Shown: positions 9,412 to 23,264, counted from the first letter of the stretch. The stretch: 64,000 bases of DNA from Leidyana gryllorum EB-2025a (GCA_048772705.1 JBLWGC010000186.1:1-64000); one strand, 5' to 3'. Notes: generated by a model not told the origin, from the letters alone. Program-made: numbers and translations.

Positions 9412-11289
9412 TCAACGAGGTTTGTGTGTAGTGATCTGGATTGGTGGTGGTACTCTGGGGAGATATACCGGGAGGTGCCAACGTCTGAGGGTCTCGCACT
9501 GTCGAATCGCATATTCTTCCGCAACCCAATCTGATCGGAAGTCAATGACGCCAAGGGTAATCTGATCCGATGGTTGGGTTAAAAAGCCTTCTGGGTCGGT
9601 TGAGGCCAGAATCTCGTAATACCACTTCTCGAAGGGAATCGTTTGCAGTACTCTTCGCTGATAAGCGCCGAAGAACATAGACGGGTTCTTTTTCGATATC
9701 CATCGAGACTCAATATACTGCCACATATCCAGCAAGCTTTGATCGCATTTTATGTCGTGGACGTATGACGCAAAGATACCGGGAGGGAGATCGATCTCAG
9801 TCGAAAGGAAGTCTTCCAATCTCGTCTCCGACAAGTGTCCCTTGACCAGCTCGAGGAGGATATCCTGCCAGAAGCGTGGGTACTGAGCTACGGTCGCCAA
9901 AGTCAGTCGTGGAAACTTTTCTCCCCGTCTTTTGAGTGCATCAAAGAGGAGCAACGAGAACAGCAAACACTTCTCGCGAATTATGTAGTTCTGAAAGGTG
10001 ATATGCGAAACTTGATGCTCCTCGGCTCTCGACAGCATTCGATAAGCGGATTCAACGCAATGCGGGGCTGAATCCCAAATGCCAACGACTGCTCCAATCG
10101 GCTCTTCCGAAGGCACCCAGCGCGGCTGTGCCGCTAACGAGTCTTCACGGAAGTCGAGCTCAACCCGTCTCGCTCGCTGCTGCCCCGCCGCGACGCCCTC
10201 ACCATTCCGTTGCCGCTGCAGTTGTTCCACAGACTCCTTATGGACAGGAAGGGCACAGAGACCATCCGGCACGTGTCCAAACCCGTCTAGAGGTACTCCA
10301 CATTCTGTTGCGGTCACGAGCTGTGTCGAGAGAGTTTGCCACATGGCTTTGGAAGCGGTAAAGACACCATTGGGCCGCAGTTCCGCCAACTGTCGATCAT
10401 TCGACCATACAGTGTCTGAGCCTCTCTATTCAAGACGAGGGTCAGCTGTGACTCATTGACCGACCACTCCCCTCTCATCCTCGGGCCAACAGATTGGCGG
10501 ACTTAGAGACGTTTTTTCCGGCCTCTGGGGTGAAAGTATGTTTGAGACGACTTCGAGAAGTTCGTCAAGAAGCCACACCAGGCGTCTCCCACCCAATGGT
10601 CGTCAGCGACGCATTTGTTGTGGTCGAACCACTGATAGCCGGAAGGCAGATCACTGTTGACCACCAGATGACGATGATCCTCTTCTCCTACGGCACTTAA
10701 CAAATCGCCTCGAAGAGGTTCGAGATGTCTGATGGTGGCCAGCGGAATCGATCTCGCGTGGATTACCAATGTCTCAAGCGTCGGGGCCTCAATCTCGATT
10801 GCAATCGCTCCTAACCATTCGAGAGATAGATACTTGAGGGCGGGAAAAGTCCATTTTGTGTAGTCGCATTTCCAAGCGAAACAGTCTACAGTGAGCTCGC
10901 GGGGTAAAGACACCCCCCAGAAAACTGATAAACTCGTCCACTATGTCGCCCGAGACTGAAAGGACCGTGACGCAACTTGCCAACCTCTCTAAAAAGGTTT
11001 CCAACACGGGAGAAGTGGGGAACTCTGCCCAATCTGCGTCAACCAGATGGACATGTGTCGAGCCCAGGTAGCTCTTAACCAATCCCTCCCAGGTTGAGGA
11101 GACTCCGCACAACAGCAACAACTCTGGGACTGTGCAGTAATCAAAGATACGCGAACTCAGTACAAAGTTTGAGAGAATTCTGATGGTGGTGCTGCTGTGG
11201 GGTGAGAACATCTGATGCGAGTCGAAGAGAAATGGGTTTTTTGCACTTTGCTGCAACCGTATACTCTGAATTGGTATTATGCGGTTCAT
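9412..11289 (-). CDS. Divergent F-box-like paralog (minus strand)
   Basis: Three ORF blocks on minus: 11289-10914 (start ATG 11289, or 11211), 10885 to about 10520, and about 10425-9412. Block 1 has an F-box-like stretch (LSSRIFDYCTVPELLLLCGV, then SSTWEGLVKSYLG). Block 3 ends with WYYEILASTDPEGF and LPVYLPRVPPPIQI, clearly related to WYSEMLEATP and VPVTLPAVCPLSI of the array proteins. Blocks 1 and 2 join either by a 28-nt GT-AG intron (10886-10913) or by one fewer G in the G6 run at 10913-10918. The block 2/3 junction is not resolved. It could be functional or decaying. Confidence 0.55.
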
Positions 11290-11455
11290 ATAGAGGGAAA
11301 GTTGCGTGTGTGATAGAGGTGTTGGAATGAGTGTAAGGGGTGGAGTGTATAAAATACTACCGAACATTCGGAAGCAAATTGGTTATAACACATTGCACGA
11401 AAGGGGAGATTCGAGTGTGAGAGTGTTGATCCAGGCAGAGCCGTGTCTGAGAGCA

Positions 11456-11506
11456 AAGAGAGAGAGAGAAAGAGAGAGAAGGAGAGAGAGAGAGAAGGAG
11501 AGACCC
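11456..11506. repeat. GA-rich microsatellite
   Basis: About 50 nt of GAGAGA/GAAAGAGA/GAAGGAGA purine repeats between the F-box paralog start and the alveolin stop. No gene in 11290-11554. Confidence 0.85.
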
Positions 11507-11554
11507 TCATTTTATCGTCTGTCATAATTCCTCTCTCTTCTTTCTTGTTCCCTT

Positions 11555-13576
11555 TCATTCTGAGGTTTGATCGATAGTTGCCGACTCGGCAGGTTGCTGT
11601 TCGTCTTCAGTCTGTGCTCCTGCCGTGGCTGCGTTGTCCTCGACACCGCTGCCGGCCAAGTTGTGATCATTGACCTGTGGTTGCGGTGTCGAAGAGCTGA
11701 TGGTGTCGAGCGCTCCGGTTTGAATGCCTGTGCCCCCCATCACCAGTTGTTGAGTGGTGGTCGCAGATGAGTGATGATGAGCGGAGACGGCGGCCTGTCT
11801 GGAGACGGTGGTGGTGGTGGTGGTGGCCGCGGCGGTGGACATGACAGACTCTGGGACGGCGACAGCAGCAGCTTGTTGGCGGATGACAGCAGTCTGTCCC
11901 TGTTGAGCGGCGGCAACGAGTGTGGCTCCAGCAGTGAGGCCGGAGTGCTGCTGATGTTGATGGTGGTAAGAAGCAGTGGCATAGTGTTGAGCACTCTGTT
12001 GCTGCTGAACGTGGGAGTGGTGGTAGTTGGCAGTAGTAGCTATGGGGGACTGATAGGCGGCGGCGGAAGCAGCTTGAGCATAATAGCTGTTGGCACCGCT
12101 GGCGTAGTTGGCAGCAGCTGCAGCTGCACTTCCGGTAACAACTTCATTGGCAACAAAGTTTGAAGCTTGTTGTGTGGTGGTGGTGGTATATTGCATGCTG
12201 ACAGGATCGATGGGGAGCTTGCCAGTGAGCCAGTGTTGAGTGATGAGTTGGCTCGGATCGGCATGGCCAATCATTGAGTCAAAATTGGTGGACTTGATGG
12301 TGCCAGCGAGGGATTCAATCTCGCACATGCTGACAGCAGATTGGCTAGCGAGTTGAGTGACCTGTTGAGCATAGAGCTCTGACTGCACAATAGCATTGTT
12401 ATCCATAATATCAATAGGGATGGGAACTTCGACAAATCGAGGTACATAGAGGGGAACGTCGACCTTCACATACTGAGGTCTGATTTTCGGCAGTTTGAAT
12501 TCACAGGTAGTGATGGCTTCCACAGGAATCGGAATAGATCGCACAATATCCTGTTCTTTCTGGACATCAACGTACTCAGGGACTGGTTTCTCAACATACT
12601 GAGCCACCGGTACCTCTTTGATGACAACTTGTTCCCGAATCTCTTGAACTTCCACTATCTTCTCAACAGGAATGTCGTGATACTCAATTTCAGGTACTTC
12701 CACTATCTTCTCTTGCATGATGATCTTCGGGACTTCGACTATGCGCTCCTGAATCTCAATCCTCGGCACTTCTCGAATCTTCTCTTGATATATAATCTCC
12801 GGCACCTCCACAATCTTCTCAATGTACTCAATCTCCGGCACCTCCACGATCCGCTCCTGCACTACAGGCATCGCAACCTCAATAATCTTCTCGCGAATCT
12901 TCTGTACGTCTTCAATCACCTCCTCGTGCACTATCTTCTCCGGGATCACTATCACCTTCTCCACCACATCCTCTCTAACAACCTTTTTCGGGACCTTAAC
13001 TTCGTGCTCAATAATCCTCTCAGCGATCACACGCGCTTGTGCACTGGCCGTAGTCGTCGTCGTCGTCGCAGCCCCCGTCATGTGGTGGTGATGATGGTAC
13101 TGAGTGGAAGAACCAGCTGCTGCCGCTGCGGCCATCGCCTGCTGCTGCTGACTCTGGTAGAACGCTGCAGCGCCACCCGCCGTACTGTAACTCCCACCGT
13201 AGTGAGGACTGCTGAAACCAGTCTGCTGATGCATCACGTGACTGCTGTAAGCCGGACCCGACATGTAGTGCTGAGTGGCAGTCGAGTAACCAGCAGTACT
13301 GTTAGCCGCGGCCGCGGCAGCAGCCAATACACCAGCCGGCGTATTCGCAGAACCCGCAGCTTGGTGGTGTACCATATGGGGGATGCTGTGCACATACGTA
13401 TGTAACCCAGCTCCGCTGATGGTTTGGGTCACGGGAGTATGGGGAGCGGTGCCCATCGTAGCCACTGTCGCCCCGCCTTTCTGTTGAGGATCTATCATCT
13501 TGGCAGGCTTCTCATCGTGAGCCGTCGGCTGCTGGGCCACCGGGGGAGTAGAAGTTGTGTTATTGTCGGCCGACAT
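11555..13576 (-). CDS. Alveolin (inner membrane complex scaffold protein)
   Basis: A single exon of 673 residues; I chose ATG 13576 (MSADNN) over earlier in-frame non-ATG positions. Residues about 183-390 are a dense run of valine/proline/charged repeats (EKIVEVPEI, ERIVEVPKI, EKPVPEYVDV), the hallmark of alveolins, which form the intermediate-filament-like layer under alveolar sacs. Both flanks are low complexity: Ala, His, Thr and Gln runs and His-His-Gln tracts, with a Tyr/Ser/Ala-rich tail. No membrane segment or signal peptide. This is the strongest taxonomic marker in the window and indicates an alveolate. It lies 308 bp downstream of UTP13 on the same strand, so it probably has its own promoter. 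Confidence 0.93.
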   Translation of the reverse strand: MSADNNTTSTPPVAQQPTAHDEKPAKMIDPQQKGGATVATMGTAPHTPVTQTISGAGLHTYVHSIPHMVHHQAAGSANTPAGVLAAAAAAANSTAGYSTATQHYMSGPAYSSHVMHQQTGFSSPHYGGSYSTAGGAAAFYQSQQQQAMAAAAAAGSSTQYHHHHHMTGAATTTTTTASAQARVIAERIIEHEVKVPKKVVREDVVEKVIVIPEKIVHEEVIEDVQKIREKIIEVAMPVVQERIVEVPEIEYIEKIVEVPEIIYQEKIREVPRIEIQERIVEVPKIIMQEKIVEVPEIEYHDIPVEKIVEVQEIREQVVIKEVPVAQYVEKPVPEYVDVQKEQDIVRSIPIPVEAITTCEFKLPKIRPQYVKVDVPLYVPRFVEVPIPIDIMDNNAIVQSELYAQQVTQLASQSAVSMCEIESLAGTIKSTNFDSMIGHADPSQLITQHWLTGKLPIDPVSMQYTTTTTQQASNFVANEVVTGSAAAAAANYASGANSYYAQAASAAAYQSPIATTANYHHSHVQQQQSAQHYATASYHHQHQQHSGLTAGATLVAAAQQGQTAVIRQQAAAVAVPESVMSTAAATTTTTTVSRQAAVSAHHHSSATTTQQLVMGGTGIQTGALDTISSSTPQPQVNDHNLAGSGVEDNAATAGAQTEDEQQPAESATIDQTSE

Positions 13577-13884
13577 GTTATGAGGAGAAACGATCAAACA
13601 GAGCAAAAGAGGAGAATAATTGAGATCTTCCTCGTTCCACCTCAAGTACTGATCCCTCTATATGTAGTAGTAAAGCCTAATCCTCAAAGCAGCGCCCCTC
13701 CAAAAATGCCTCGCGCTTATTATAATTTTGAGTCCAAATAAACACACAGCTGCATTGCTGAATCCCCTCAACCCTTTACCCTCATCGCCACACCGTCACT
13801 CCTTATCCCCGCCCTACACATGTTTCTACCATCATTTCTTTCCGGTGTCAATGTTGACGTTGTTGTTTGTTCCCATCACTGTTT
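13577..13884 (-). promoter_or_regulatory. Probable alveolin upstream region
   Basis: 308 bp between the UTP13 stop and the alveolin ATG, unusually long for this locus. It is AT-rich near 13717-13745 (TTATTATAATTTTG). No ORF with coding character. Promoter role inferred from position. Confidence 0.4.
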
Positions 13885-16800
13885 CTAACCACTTTCGCAC
13901 AATAATAGATCTATCAAACAAATTTTTTCCTTCAGCCGTTCCAAACGACCAACTTGTGTGTTCGCGCGACTGGCAAACACGTTCACAAACTCGGTGAAAC
14001 CCTCCACTTGTCGCAGATCCGTGATTCTGCACATAGATAGACACATAATCACCAGTGTTCAACAAAAGGCAGACTTACCGAGCCAGCTTAAGCAGTAGGT
14101 GAACGAGCCAATGTGCGAGGTGCTGTTTGTTCGGCGTTCTCAAGTATTTGAGTGCGGCCATTAGTAGTTGTTCCAGAGCCTTAGAGTCGGTCAGTTCCAG
14201 CCCTTCGGGTCCTGTGAGGTCCTCTACCCACTTATCCACATCCCCCATCTCATCCTCATATACGGCGTTTCTGCTGCGACTAACACTCTGTTGCAGTTCT
14301 GTCAGCACCGTCTCGAACAGATCCATTCGGCGCCATTTTAGTGTCAGCTTGAGGGCTTCGGCAAACCGCTTTTGTTGGAGCAAAACCTCTACACTATTGG
14401 CGTCGTTTCTTCGTTGACGCTCTTGAGCTTCGATTTCTTCGGACCGCATCTGCAATCTATCCCGCCACACGACAACACTCCCGTCCTCGGCGCACGACAG
14501 CAGTGACTCTCCGCGCTGCGGGTGGACTAATAAGCGTTGCACGCTACCTTCATGATGTTGTGCACTTCCAAGATGTGTGCCCTTTTTGACATCCCAAATG
14601 TGGACACGTGCATCGCCACTTCCGGCTAATATATGTGTACCCTCAGGGTGCCAGGCAATGCAGTTGATACTCGCATCACACCCAGTGAGTGTAACCACTG
14701 CCTGCAGACTGTGCATATCCCACACACGAATGGTGCCATCCAGTGAGGCGGAGGCGACAACCTGAGTACGGTATTTCAGAGCGGTGAGGATTGAGAAACT
14801 CCTACCTGTTCAGTGGGAGAGAAAGCGACGGCAGAGATCGCCTGTTTGTGACCGTGGCAGACTCCCATTGCTGAAAGGTCTCCTGCGTTCCAGAGTTTGA
14901 GCTGTTTGTCTGCACCGCCCGTGCAGATGACTTTCGAGTTGGGTGAAACTCCGACAGCGTAGACAAGTTTGTTGGACACCTGAACGCGAGCGACTGGAGT
15001 TTTCAGTTCTTTGACTTTGTCGGCCTTCTTCCGCAGATGCCACAGTCTCAGATACGAATCCTCAGTGACAGTAACAAAGTGCAAATCTTCGGTCCGGTTA
15101 TTGACGGCCGCGACACTCACGATGCGTCCACCGCTCACCTGCCCTTCCATGTGACCCATGACGGCGCCGGTTGCAACGTTGATGACTCGTAGGGCATTGT
15201 TCTCCCGGTCGACAAAAGCTGCCATCTCGCCGTCCTTTGTTATGGTCGCTAGTGAGACACTGAGACGGTCTGCGGTCGCGGGGGGGTCATCGTCTGATGA
15301 CGGCGCCAACAACAGTTCACTCAGTTCCGCCTTTTCGATCGAACTGCTCTCGCCGTCTTCCGGAGACATCCGCAGAATTGTCCTTTGGAGGCCTTCGGCG
15401 ATACCCGTAGACAAACAAACGAAATTGTTCCCCTCAAAGGCGGCGGCACACAGAAAGTCTGTGGCTCCCGCGGACCCACGGAGTGTCAATGTCGGCTTGA
15501 GCGTGGGTTTACTCTTCCAATATGTTACGGACTGATCCTGGCCCAACACCATCAGCTTCTTGCCACTGTCTATAGAGACAATGGAACGGATGGGACGCTC
15601 GGGATGAATGAACCCTCCGGGTTTCTGGGCAGTAAAGTTTACTTGTGTCTTACGCAAGAGATCCCAAACACACAGTTTCCCACTCTCGCCTCCCGTGACA
15701 ACGAACCAACTCGCAGCCGAGACGGATTTGTCGACCAGTTTGCACAACAGGTCTCTGGTGAGGATAACAACACTTTCCAACTCTTCGGTACACCGACAGT
15801 CAGTCTGAGCCTTTAGGCTCTGCTGCAGCTCAGTATCCTCTTCGAGGAGTCTGGCGACAGCTGTGGTACTCGGAGGCGGGAGGCCATCACTCGCAGCGAC
15901 AGTTTTCCGCTTCTTCTTCGCCTGTTCGACAGCCACGAGAGACTTTTCCTCCTCGCTCTCTGGTTGTCCGAAGGACACAACATTCTCAACGGCCGTCTTG
16001 GAGGAGTGGTTCCCCAACTTGCGGTGGATGGCTTGGGAAAGAGCCGTCCCCAAACTGTCGAGAGACCACAGCCGTATCCATTTGTCGCGACTGACAGTGA
16101 CGACTGCGATGATTTGGCGAGACCCAACATTGAGGTCCAGAAACGCAGCATCCGTGACGGCGGCGGTGTGAGCGAGAATGGAGGTGAGAATGCTGTGGAG
16201 GGAGAGAGTGAAGAAGAGTTCGTGCCTCTTTTCGACTTACCAGTGTCGATAGAGATCCATCATGATGAGTTTGCCCCGATTGGAGCCCAGGAGAAGTAAG
16301 AGACGTGTGGGGTGAAACTTGAGAGAAGATAGAGTATCACCAGACTCGAGGAGATGAGCAAAATGGTGAGTGCAGCTGCCATCCAATACATTCCATACTC
16401 GAGTTCGGCCTTCGTTAGAGGCGGCAGCAACATATTTGCCCTGGGAATGGACAACAACCGTCTTTACCGTCCCGCTGCCGAATTGCCAAGACAAGAAATG
16501 CTTTACTTGGAACGGTATTGATGGCGGTGAGTCTTGTTGCTGGTCATCTTCGTCAACAACGGCTGTGGTCAGTTGCCAAACTTTGATGAGTCCACTACGA
16601 TGGAGAGCAGCGACTGTGTTGGCTCCGGTATGGACGGATATGATGTCGTCAAATCTACGGGTTGCGAAGCCTTGGTCATCAAAAACAGACTCCACTTGGA
16701 GGCCGAGGGAGTCTATCTGCTCTATAGTGGTCCCGTTTGAGAGGACCAGGAGCTGACTGTTGCTGCTTTTATGTTTGACCAAGTGCACTTTGTCCCGATA

Positions 16801-16911
16801 ACTGGTGACCACATATCCTCCATCCTCTTCGAGCCATCCCAAAGTGTGATTTGAGGTCTCCGAGGGCCCTACGAGCCTGTGGTACGGCACATAGGCAAAC
16901 CCACCCTCCAT
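13885..16911 (-). CDS. UTP13: U3 snoRNP WD40 protein UTP13/TBL3
   Basis: Four exons (16911-16241, 16192-14806, 14761-14079, 14026-13885) joined by 44-52 nt introns; 960 residues. The body is a series of WD40 repeats (GKLCVWDLLRKT, DSYLRLWHLRKK, DKQLKLWNAGDLSA, DARVHIWDVKKG, GSVVVWRDR). The end is a Utp13 C-terminal domain (LLQQKRFAEALKLTLKW, then VGRLERLKEKICLIDLLL). The family is part of the UTP-B complex of the small-subunit processome and acts in the nucleolus in 18S rRNA maturation. The last exon is only 142 nt and was recovered by the GTAAGT donor at 14078 and the TGTGCAG acceptor. Start codons of this gene and the CDPK are 64 bp apart and divergent. Confidence 0.88.
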
Positions 16912-16975
16912 CGAAAAAAAACCTGACCGAAAAATCCGATCATAGCAAATGTGCCAATAGCATGCATTTCACACA
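16912..16975. promoter_or_regulatory. 64-bp divergent promoter region (UTP13 / CDPK)
   Basis: Only 64 bp separate the two divergent ATGs at 16911 and 16976, so any promoter must be shared or overlap the transcripts. No clear TATA box seen. Confidence 0.4.
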
Positions 16976-18835
<1,860 letters not shown>

Positions 18836-18851
<16 letters not shown>

Positions 18852-19207
18852 TTGGGTCTAAGCGCCCTGAGCAAATTCGCATAGCCGCCCCGGGGTGAAT
18901 ACAACGCTTTTGAAGTTGTACTTGGTCTTGAGAGCAGGTCAGAAGGTCGGAACACACGGGCCACTTTAATCGCACATACTGTCGCCAAACCCCAATATGC
19001 AAATACGCGAACCGATTCACATGATTGCTTGAACGCCAGGTAGGAAGTAAACCCTTGGGACCGATCGAACAGCTTACGCGCGTGCTTTAAGTGCGCACTC
19101 ACCTGCAGCAATCAAATCGTGCGAGTGAGTAAGCCCCCACTTACGTCATAGTAACTGCTCGGTCCAACCACTCTGTTGCCGAGATGTCGTTTTGATTGGA
19201 AGTCCAT
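18836..19207 (-). CDS. Small uncharacterised protein, 109 residues
   Basis: Exons 19207-19145 and 19102-18836 across a 42-nt GTAAGT...GCTGCAG intron. It begins MDFQSKRHLGNRVVG and ends LRPNQMPN. One moderately hydrophobic stretch (VFAYWGLATVCAIKVARVF) may span a membrane. The rest is basic, which would suit a small mitochondrial or ER membrane protein, but I recognise no family. It starts 29 nt after the USP5-like stop on the same strand, and its 3' end overlaps the CDPK coding end by 16 nt on the opposite strand. Perfect splice sites and a phase-0 join support reality. Confidence 0.6.
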
Positions 19208-19236
19208 TTGGCCGCCGAAAAAATCAGACTCAATCG

Positions 19237-21912
19237 CTATTCTTCCAACGAATAAAGATAAAGGTATCCGAACCGTGTGTCGATATTCTCTAAACAATGG
19301 CTCACAGTCGCATCGTTGTACAAGTACCACCTAAATCCACCTTTTATCTCTCGACTTCCCCACCCAACTTACCGTCCGTCACGCCGCAAATACACTACAT
19401 AGTGGCCACAGTGAGCGCTAGATCCCAGGTGCACCACCAGCCCAGACAACTTGTATGTAGTGCGACCAACGTTCCGAGCGTTCTCTGCCCTCTCGCCACA
19501 TGTCTCCAACACCACATCGCTCAGATACTCTCCGTTCAGCAAAGCATCCAAGGCACACTCCACATCTGCCACCACATTTAGTTACACCCACGGCCCACGT
19601 ACAGTCCTTACTTCCTTTGTACTTCACCAAAGCTCTCTTACTCAACTCGGCATCCATTCCCATACTCGTCAGATTATTCAGAGCTTCTTCCGAAACACCT
19701 TCCACCGCCCGGTTCTCAGTTTTAACCGCGTTCGGATGATTCAGAATGAAATCAACCATCGAGTTGGCCTCTGCGTTCCGTCCCAACTCGGCAGCCGCTG
19801 ACTTGATTTGCTCCTCGGTGAACCCGAGACCTCTCAAAGAGTTTGCCGCCACTATCGGTCGCTCAGCCGCCAGCTTTTCGCCTTCCAGAAGCCCCTGCTC
19901 TTTCAAAAACGCCAAATCCATGGTGTCAGGAACTGTCACGGGCGTGCTCAGTTTGACAGGGCTACCAGTACCATCAACCGTCATTCTCCGCACGTGGATC
20001 AATAAGTAAGACGGGTAGTCTATCAGCTGTTCAAATTGATCGCTCAGTATGTTGCTTTGACTCCGACTCCATTCCTTTATCATGCCCATTAAATCGCATG
20101 ATTCACAGCTGCTCGACATCGGAAGACTTATCAAAGGCGATCTGACCTCTTGAAACTCAACCGCCTTATCCTCCAGCGATACTACCTTCCGCCGAATGCG
20201 TAAACCCATCAGGTCCTGTAAGCCCCAAGGCAACGCTTGAGTTTTCATTTTCCTTTCTTCTTGAGCGACCATGTCATACAACGCCTGATAAAACTCCTCA
20301 GCATCCTGCTGGTCAGGTGTACCAACGAATTGATGTCGAACAGATATCCGTTGTTTCAAACGTCTCGGTGTGGGATTAGCCGGATTCACGCTTTCATCTG
20401 TCGTCGGCAAGCATGCCAACTCATCCTTGGCCAACTGGCTTGACAAATACTCCAAGCGCTTCTGATGCTGTTTCTGCCACATCGGGACTCGACTTTGAAC
20501 TGGGCCCGTGAGAGCTTCGAATATTCTCATCAACTGAAACACAAAGTCAAACTCCAGAGAACAGTCCGTGGGGACACGCCTTTGTTCCACCACTCGACAT
20601 GCCTCCAGCCAATCCATATTCTCGGGTATCCGCCAGCAACATTTTTCGTGCTGCACGACTCTGGCCAACAATTGAAGAATACACGCCATATAACAGGAGT
20701 TGCCAATGTTGGTCATGCCCAGCAACCTATCACACACGTGTGCTTTACATCTCCCACGCCTTTTCGAACTCACCCAGCACCATGCACTTCATGCGCCTTC
20801 TCCGCCTCAGCACTTGGGAGGCCAAATGAGAGGGCTTGATTGCGTTCTAAGGCCAACTCGGACATCAGTTTGGCTGTTTGGCGCAAGTCTTCTTGCTTCA
20901 GTCCACACCTCAACAGGTGATCACGCAGATTATGAAGCCTCACAAAAGCATCACGAGCATAACAGTACACATCTGCTGTACCAAGAGTTATGGTTCCCAA
21001 TTTAACCACAACAGAATAAGTGGGATTTTCCGCATGGTGAGTGATGGCAGCACCTTCCTGTCCATCACAACATCCGGAATCGTCGATGCCATACTGTTTT
21101 CTGCCGCATCCGACGTATCTGTGGATGAATGATAAGGTTTCACGAGATGATCTTTCTCAGTCGCTCACCCATCCGAGAGATTGAGCCACAGCGCACCTTC
21201 CTGACGGCCGCATCGCTGACATTTCCAAGAGGTGGGATCCATAGAGAGTCGGTGAGTAGTCTCGGCTACAGGAATCTCGCGGACCTCGATGAGCTGCCAG
21301 AGCATTCTTGGTCACACGGAAGGGCTCCTTTTGTCTCACCTGCTCGCAGTATTCTCCGAGCCCTGGGGGTGGCGCGAACGGGTTTGAATAGGCAAGAGCC
21401 TCGAGATGGGCGAACTCCTCTGGGGTGAGATTGAGGGTCTGGTTGTTCTCTTTCCAATCCTCCACATTCAGTCCACCGATGTACACTGAGCGCTCCTCAG
21501 TGGGATAGAACAAATAGTACCCTTCCTGTGTGGTGTACAAAGAGAGTCCCGTTATGTTGACGACTCCAGGCTCTCTAAAGAGACATCATCAGGACTACCA
21601 GTCTGTGGTCGCTCACCCTGCAGTTGCACAGGCGGCAGCATCTCGCTTGCGTATTGCGATTTCCGAGCGGAGTGCCTCGAGAGGTTTCCAGAACCTTTGG
21701 AGGCGCAACTCAAGGAAGTACTTTGGTTTTCTCAAGCCAATGTATGGCTGCGATATGGCTATATCGGCTTGAGGATCGATGAATAGGGACTTCCGAGTGA
21801 CCACTGCTGTTTCCTTGGTGGCATCGTCTTGGGCAACGTAGTCAAACGAGTTGTCGAAGCCCTGGCGAGCGTCATAGACGCATTCGCTCTTGAGCAACTG
21901 CATGGTACGCAT
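19237..21912 (-). CDS. Ubiquitin-specific protease, USP5/isopeptidase T type
   Basis: Seven exons (21912-21617, 21574-21340, 21293-21169, 21118-20774, 20726-19612, 19565-19373, 19330-19237); 800 residues. A USP5-style N-terminal region is followed by a UBP zinc finger (WKCQRCGRQEGALWLNLSDG, then YVGCGRKQ, then VKLGTITLGTADVY). The Cys box is TNIGNSCYM (catalytic Cys about 345), and two UBA-like segments follow (LRGLGFTEEQIKSAA, LTSMGMDAELSKRAL). The His box is HLGSSAHCGHYV (His about 760), then WYLYND. It would disassemble free polyubiquitin chains. The zinc-finger core is unusual: the common Asp-Gly-Ser-Gly-Gly stretch is replaced by a longer Cys-containing one. It starts 7 nt after the YIF1 stop. 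Confidence 0.9.
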
Positions 21913-21919
21913 TTTTTTA

Positions 21920-22959
21920 TTACTGTTGTCTAGGAGTCAAAAGAAGGCATACTGCGAGCTGCACCGCACCAAATCCCAAAGCCATGTATATGGAGCGTGC
22001 AGTGGGTCCCCGGTGTTTGCTCCAACTAAAGTCGACCCCAATGTCGTCTATGTTGCCTCTCAGTAAGAGCAGGATCTGTTGGGGGTTCAGGGGTGAAGAG
22101 GGCTAGGAGGGGAAGGCCTGACTCACTGTGGCGAGCGCTGCAGATGCGCTCAAGTAGAGACGTGCCACCCAGAACGCCTGTTTGCTTGTTATAACGAGGC
22201 CGCAGATGACCATCATTGACAAACTGTCATTTCGAGTAAAGGTGTGGTGAGTTTCGGTCTCGCTGGATGGAGACTCACTGTACGAATTTATATCCGGCCG
22301 AAGCGATGCTTTCAACGAAGCTGTGGCGGCGGTCGGGGGTCCAAACCAACATGACTGATGCGGAGTGTGGGTGCGAATCTCTGTTGTGTGAGACTCACGA
22401 CTGTAGTATACCAAAGCTTCTGCAAATACGACCGCGAGGCCTATGGTCGCCCTCTCCGATAGTATTGAGGGTCGAAATCTGGAGAGGCGGAAGTGGCGAT
22501 GGGGGCTTGAGATCCGGGAGTGACTCACTCGGCGACTGTACCTCGAGCAAAGCCAAAGGCGATGACATAGGTTATGAAGGCCATTGAGGGTATATATAGA
22601 TCAGCGCGACGGAAGGAAAAGTTGGGTAGGCTTTGGGGAGCATTATGTGTCTCGTGATGAGCAACGGCATTGCGACCGTCTAAAGTGAGGGTCGGTCCTT
22701 GTTTCTGGCGTTTTGGCCGTTTGAAGAGATCAATGAAGGGGAATAGGAGCAATACGATACGTCCTAATACATAGGAATGGCTGACGTCAAAATACTCGTG
22801 CAGATAGTCTCGGGCGCGGCTGGGGAAGCTGCGAACCAAAAGTGTCTCAGGAGCGGCCTGGAGGGAATGTTCGATGGCGCCCAGAAACTGCTGTTGCAAG
22901 TGCGGGTTGGTAGCAACCTGCTGCACTAAGTAGGCACTTGTAGGTTGCTGCTGTAACAT
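21920..22959 (-). CDS. YIF1: YIF1 family Golgi/ER membrane protein
   Basis: Five exons (22959-22529, 22478-22399, 22354-22279, 22223-22127, 22075-21920); 279 residues. The soluble N-terminus leads to YFDVSHSYVLGRIVLLLFPF and the family signature ADLYIPSMAFITYVIAF. More membrane segments follow (TIGLAVVFAEALVYYSLML, LSMMVICGLVI, IYMALGFGAVQLAVCLLL), with the SAGYKFV element typical of the family. YIF1 pairs with YIP1 to act in ER-Golgi vesicle traffic. The second exon (FRPSILSERA...) fits the expected loop. The ATG lies 14 nt after the upstream stop and the TAA 7 nt before the next ATG. Confidence 0.87.
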
Positions 22960-22973
22960 AGAAAAAACACAAA

Positions 22974-23264
22974 TTAGCTACGGCATGCCTCGTAGAAGTC
23001 ATTGGGGTCAACTGCAAGTTCCTGCGAAGGGAATTGGAAGTCCGTTCGGCTGGAAAAGAGCAGAGAAATTCCCAGTCTACCAGCCGCAGCGCCCGCTGTG
23101 TCCATGTACACCTGCAGAATTTCACATCGCGCACCCCACTGTTTCTCTTACAGGAAAAGTAGCTCGAATTGTGGCCTCATTGTGGTCATTGTACCGTGCC
23201 ATGAGCTTCTGCAGATCAATCCCCACCACGCCGCTTCGACGACTCCACCCGAGTTTCAGACTGA

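Noticed and set aside
12629-13405. Long plus-strand ORF antisense to the alveolin
   Set aside because: It is the shadow of the repetitive alveolin codons; composition (Leu/His/Arg runs) mirrors the real gene and has no domain.
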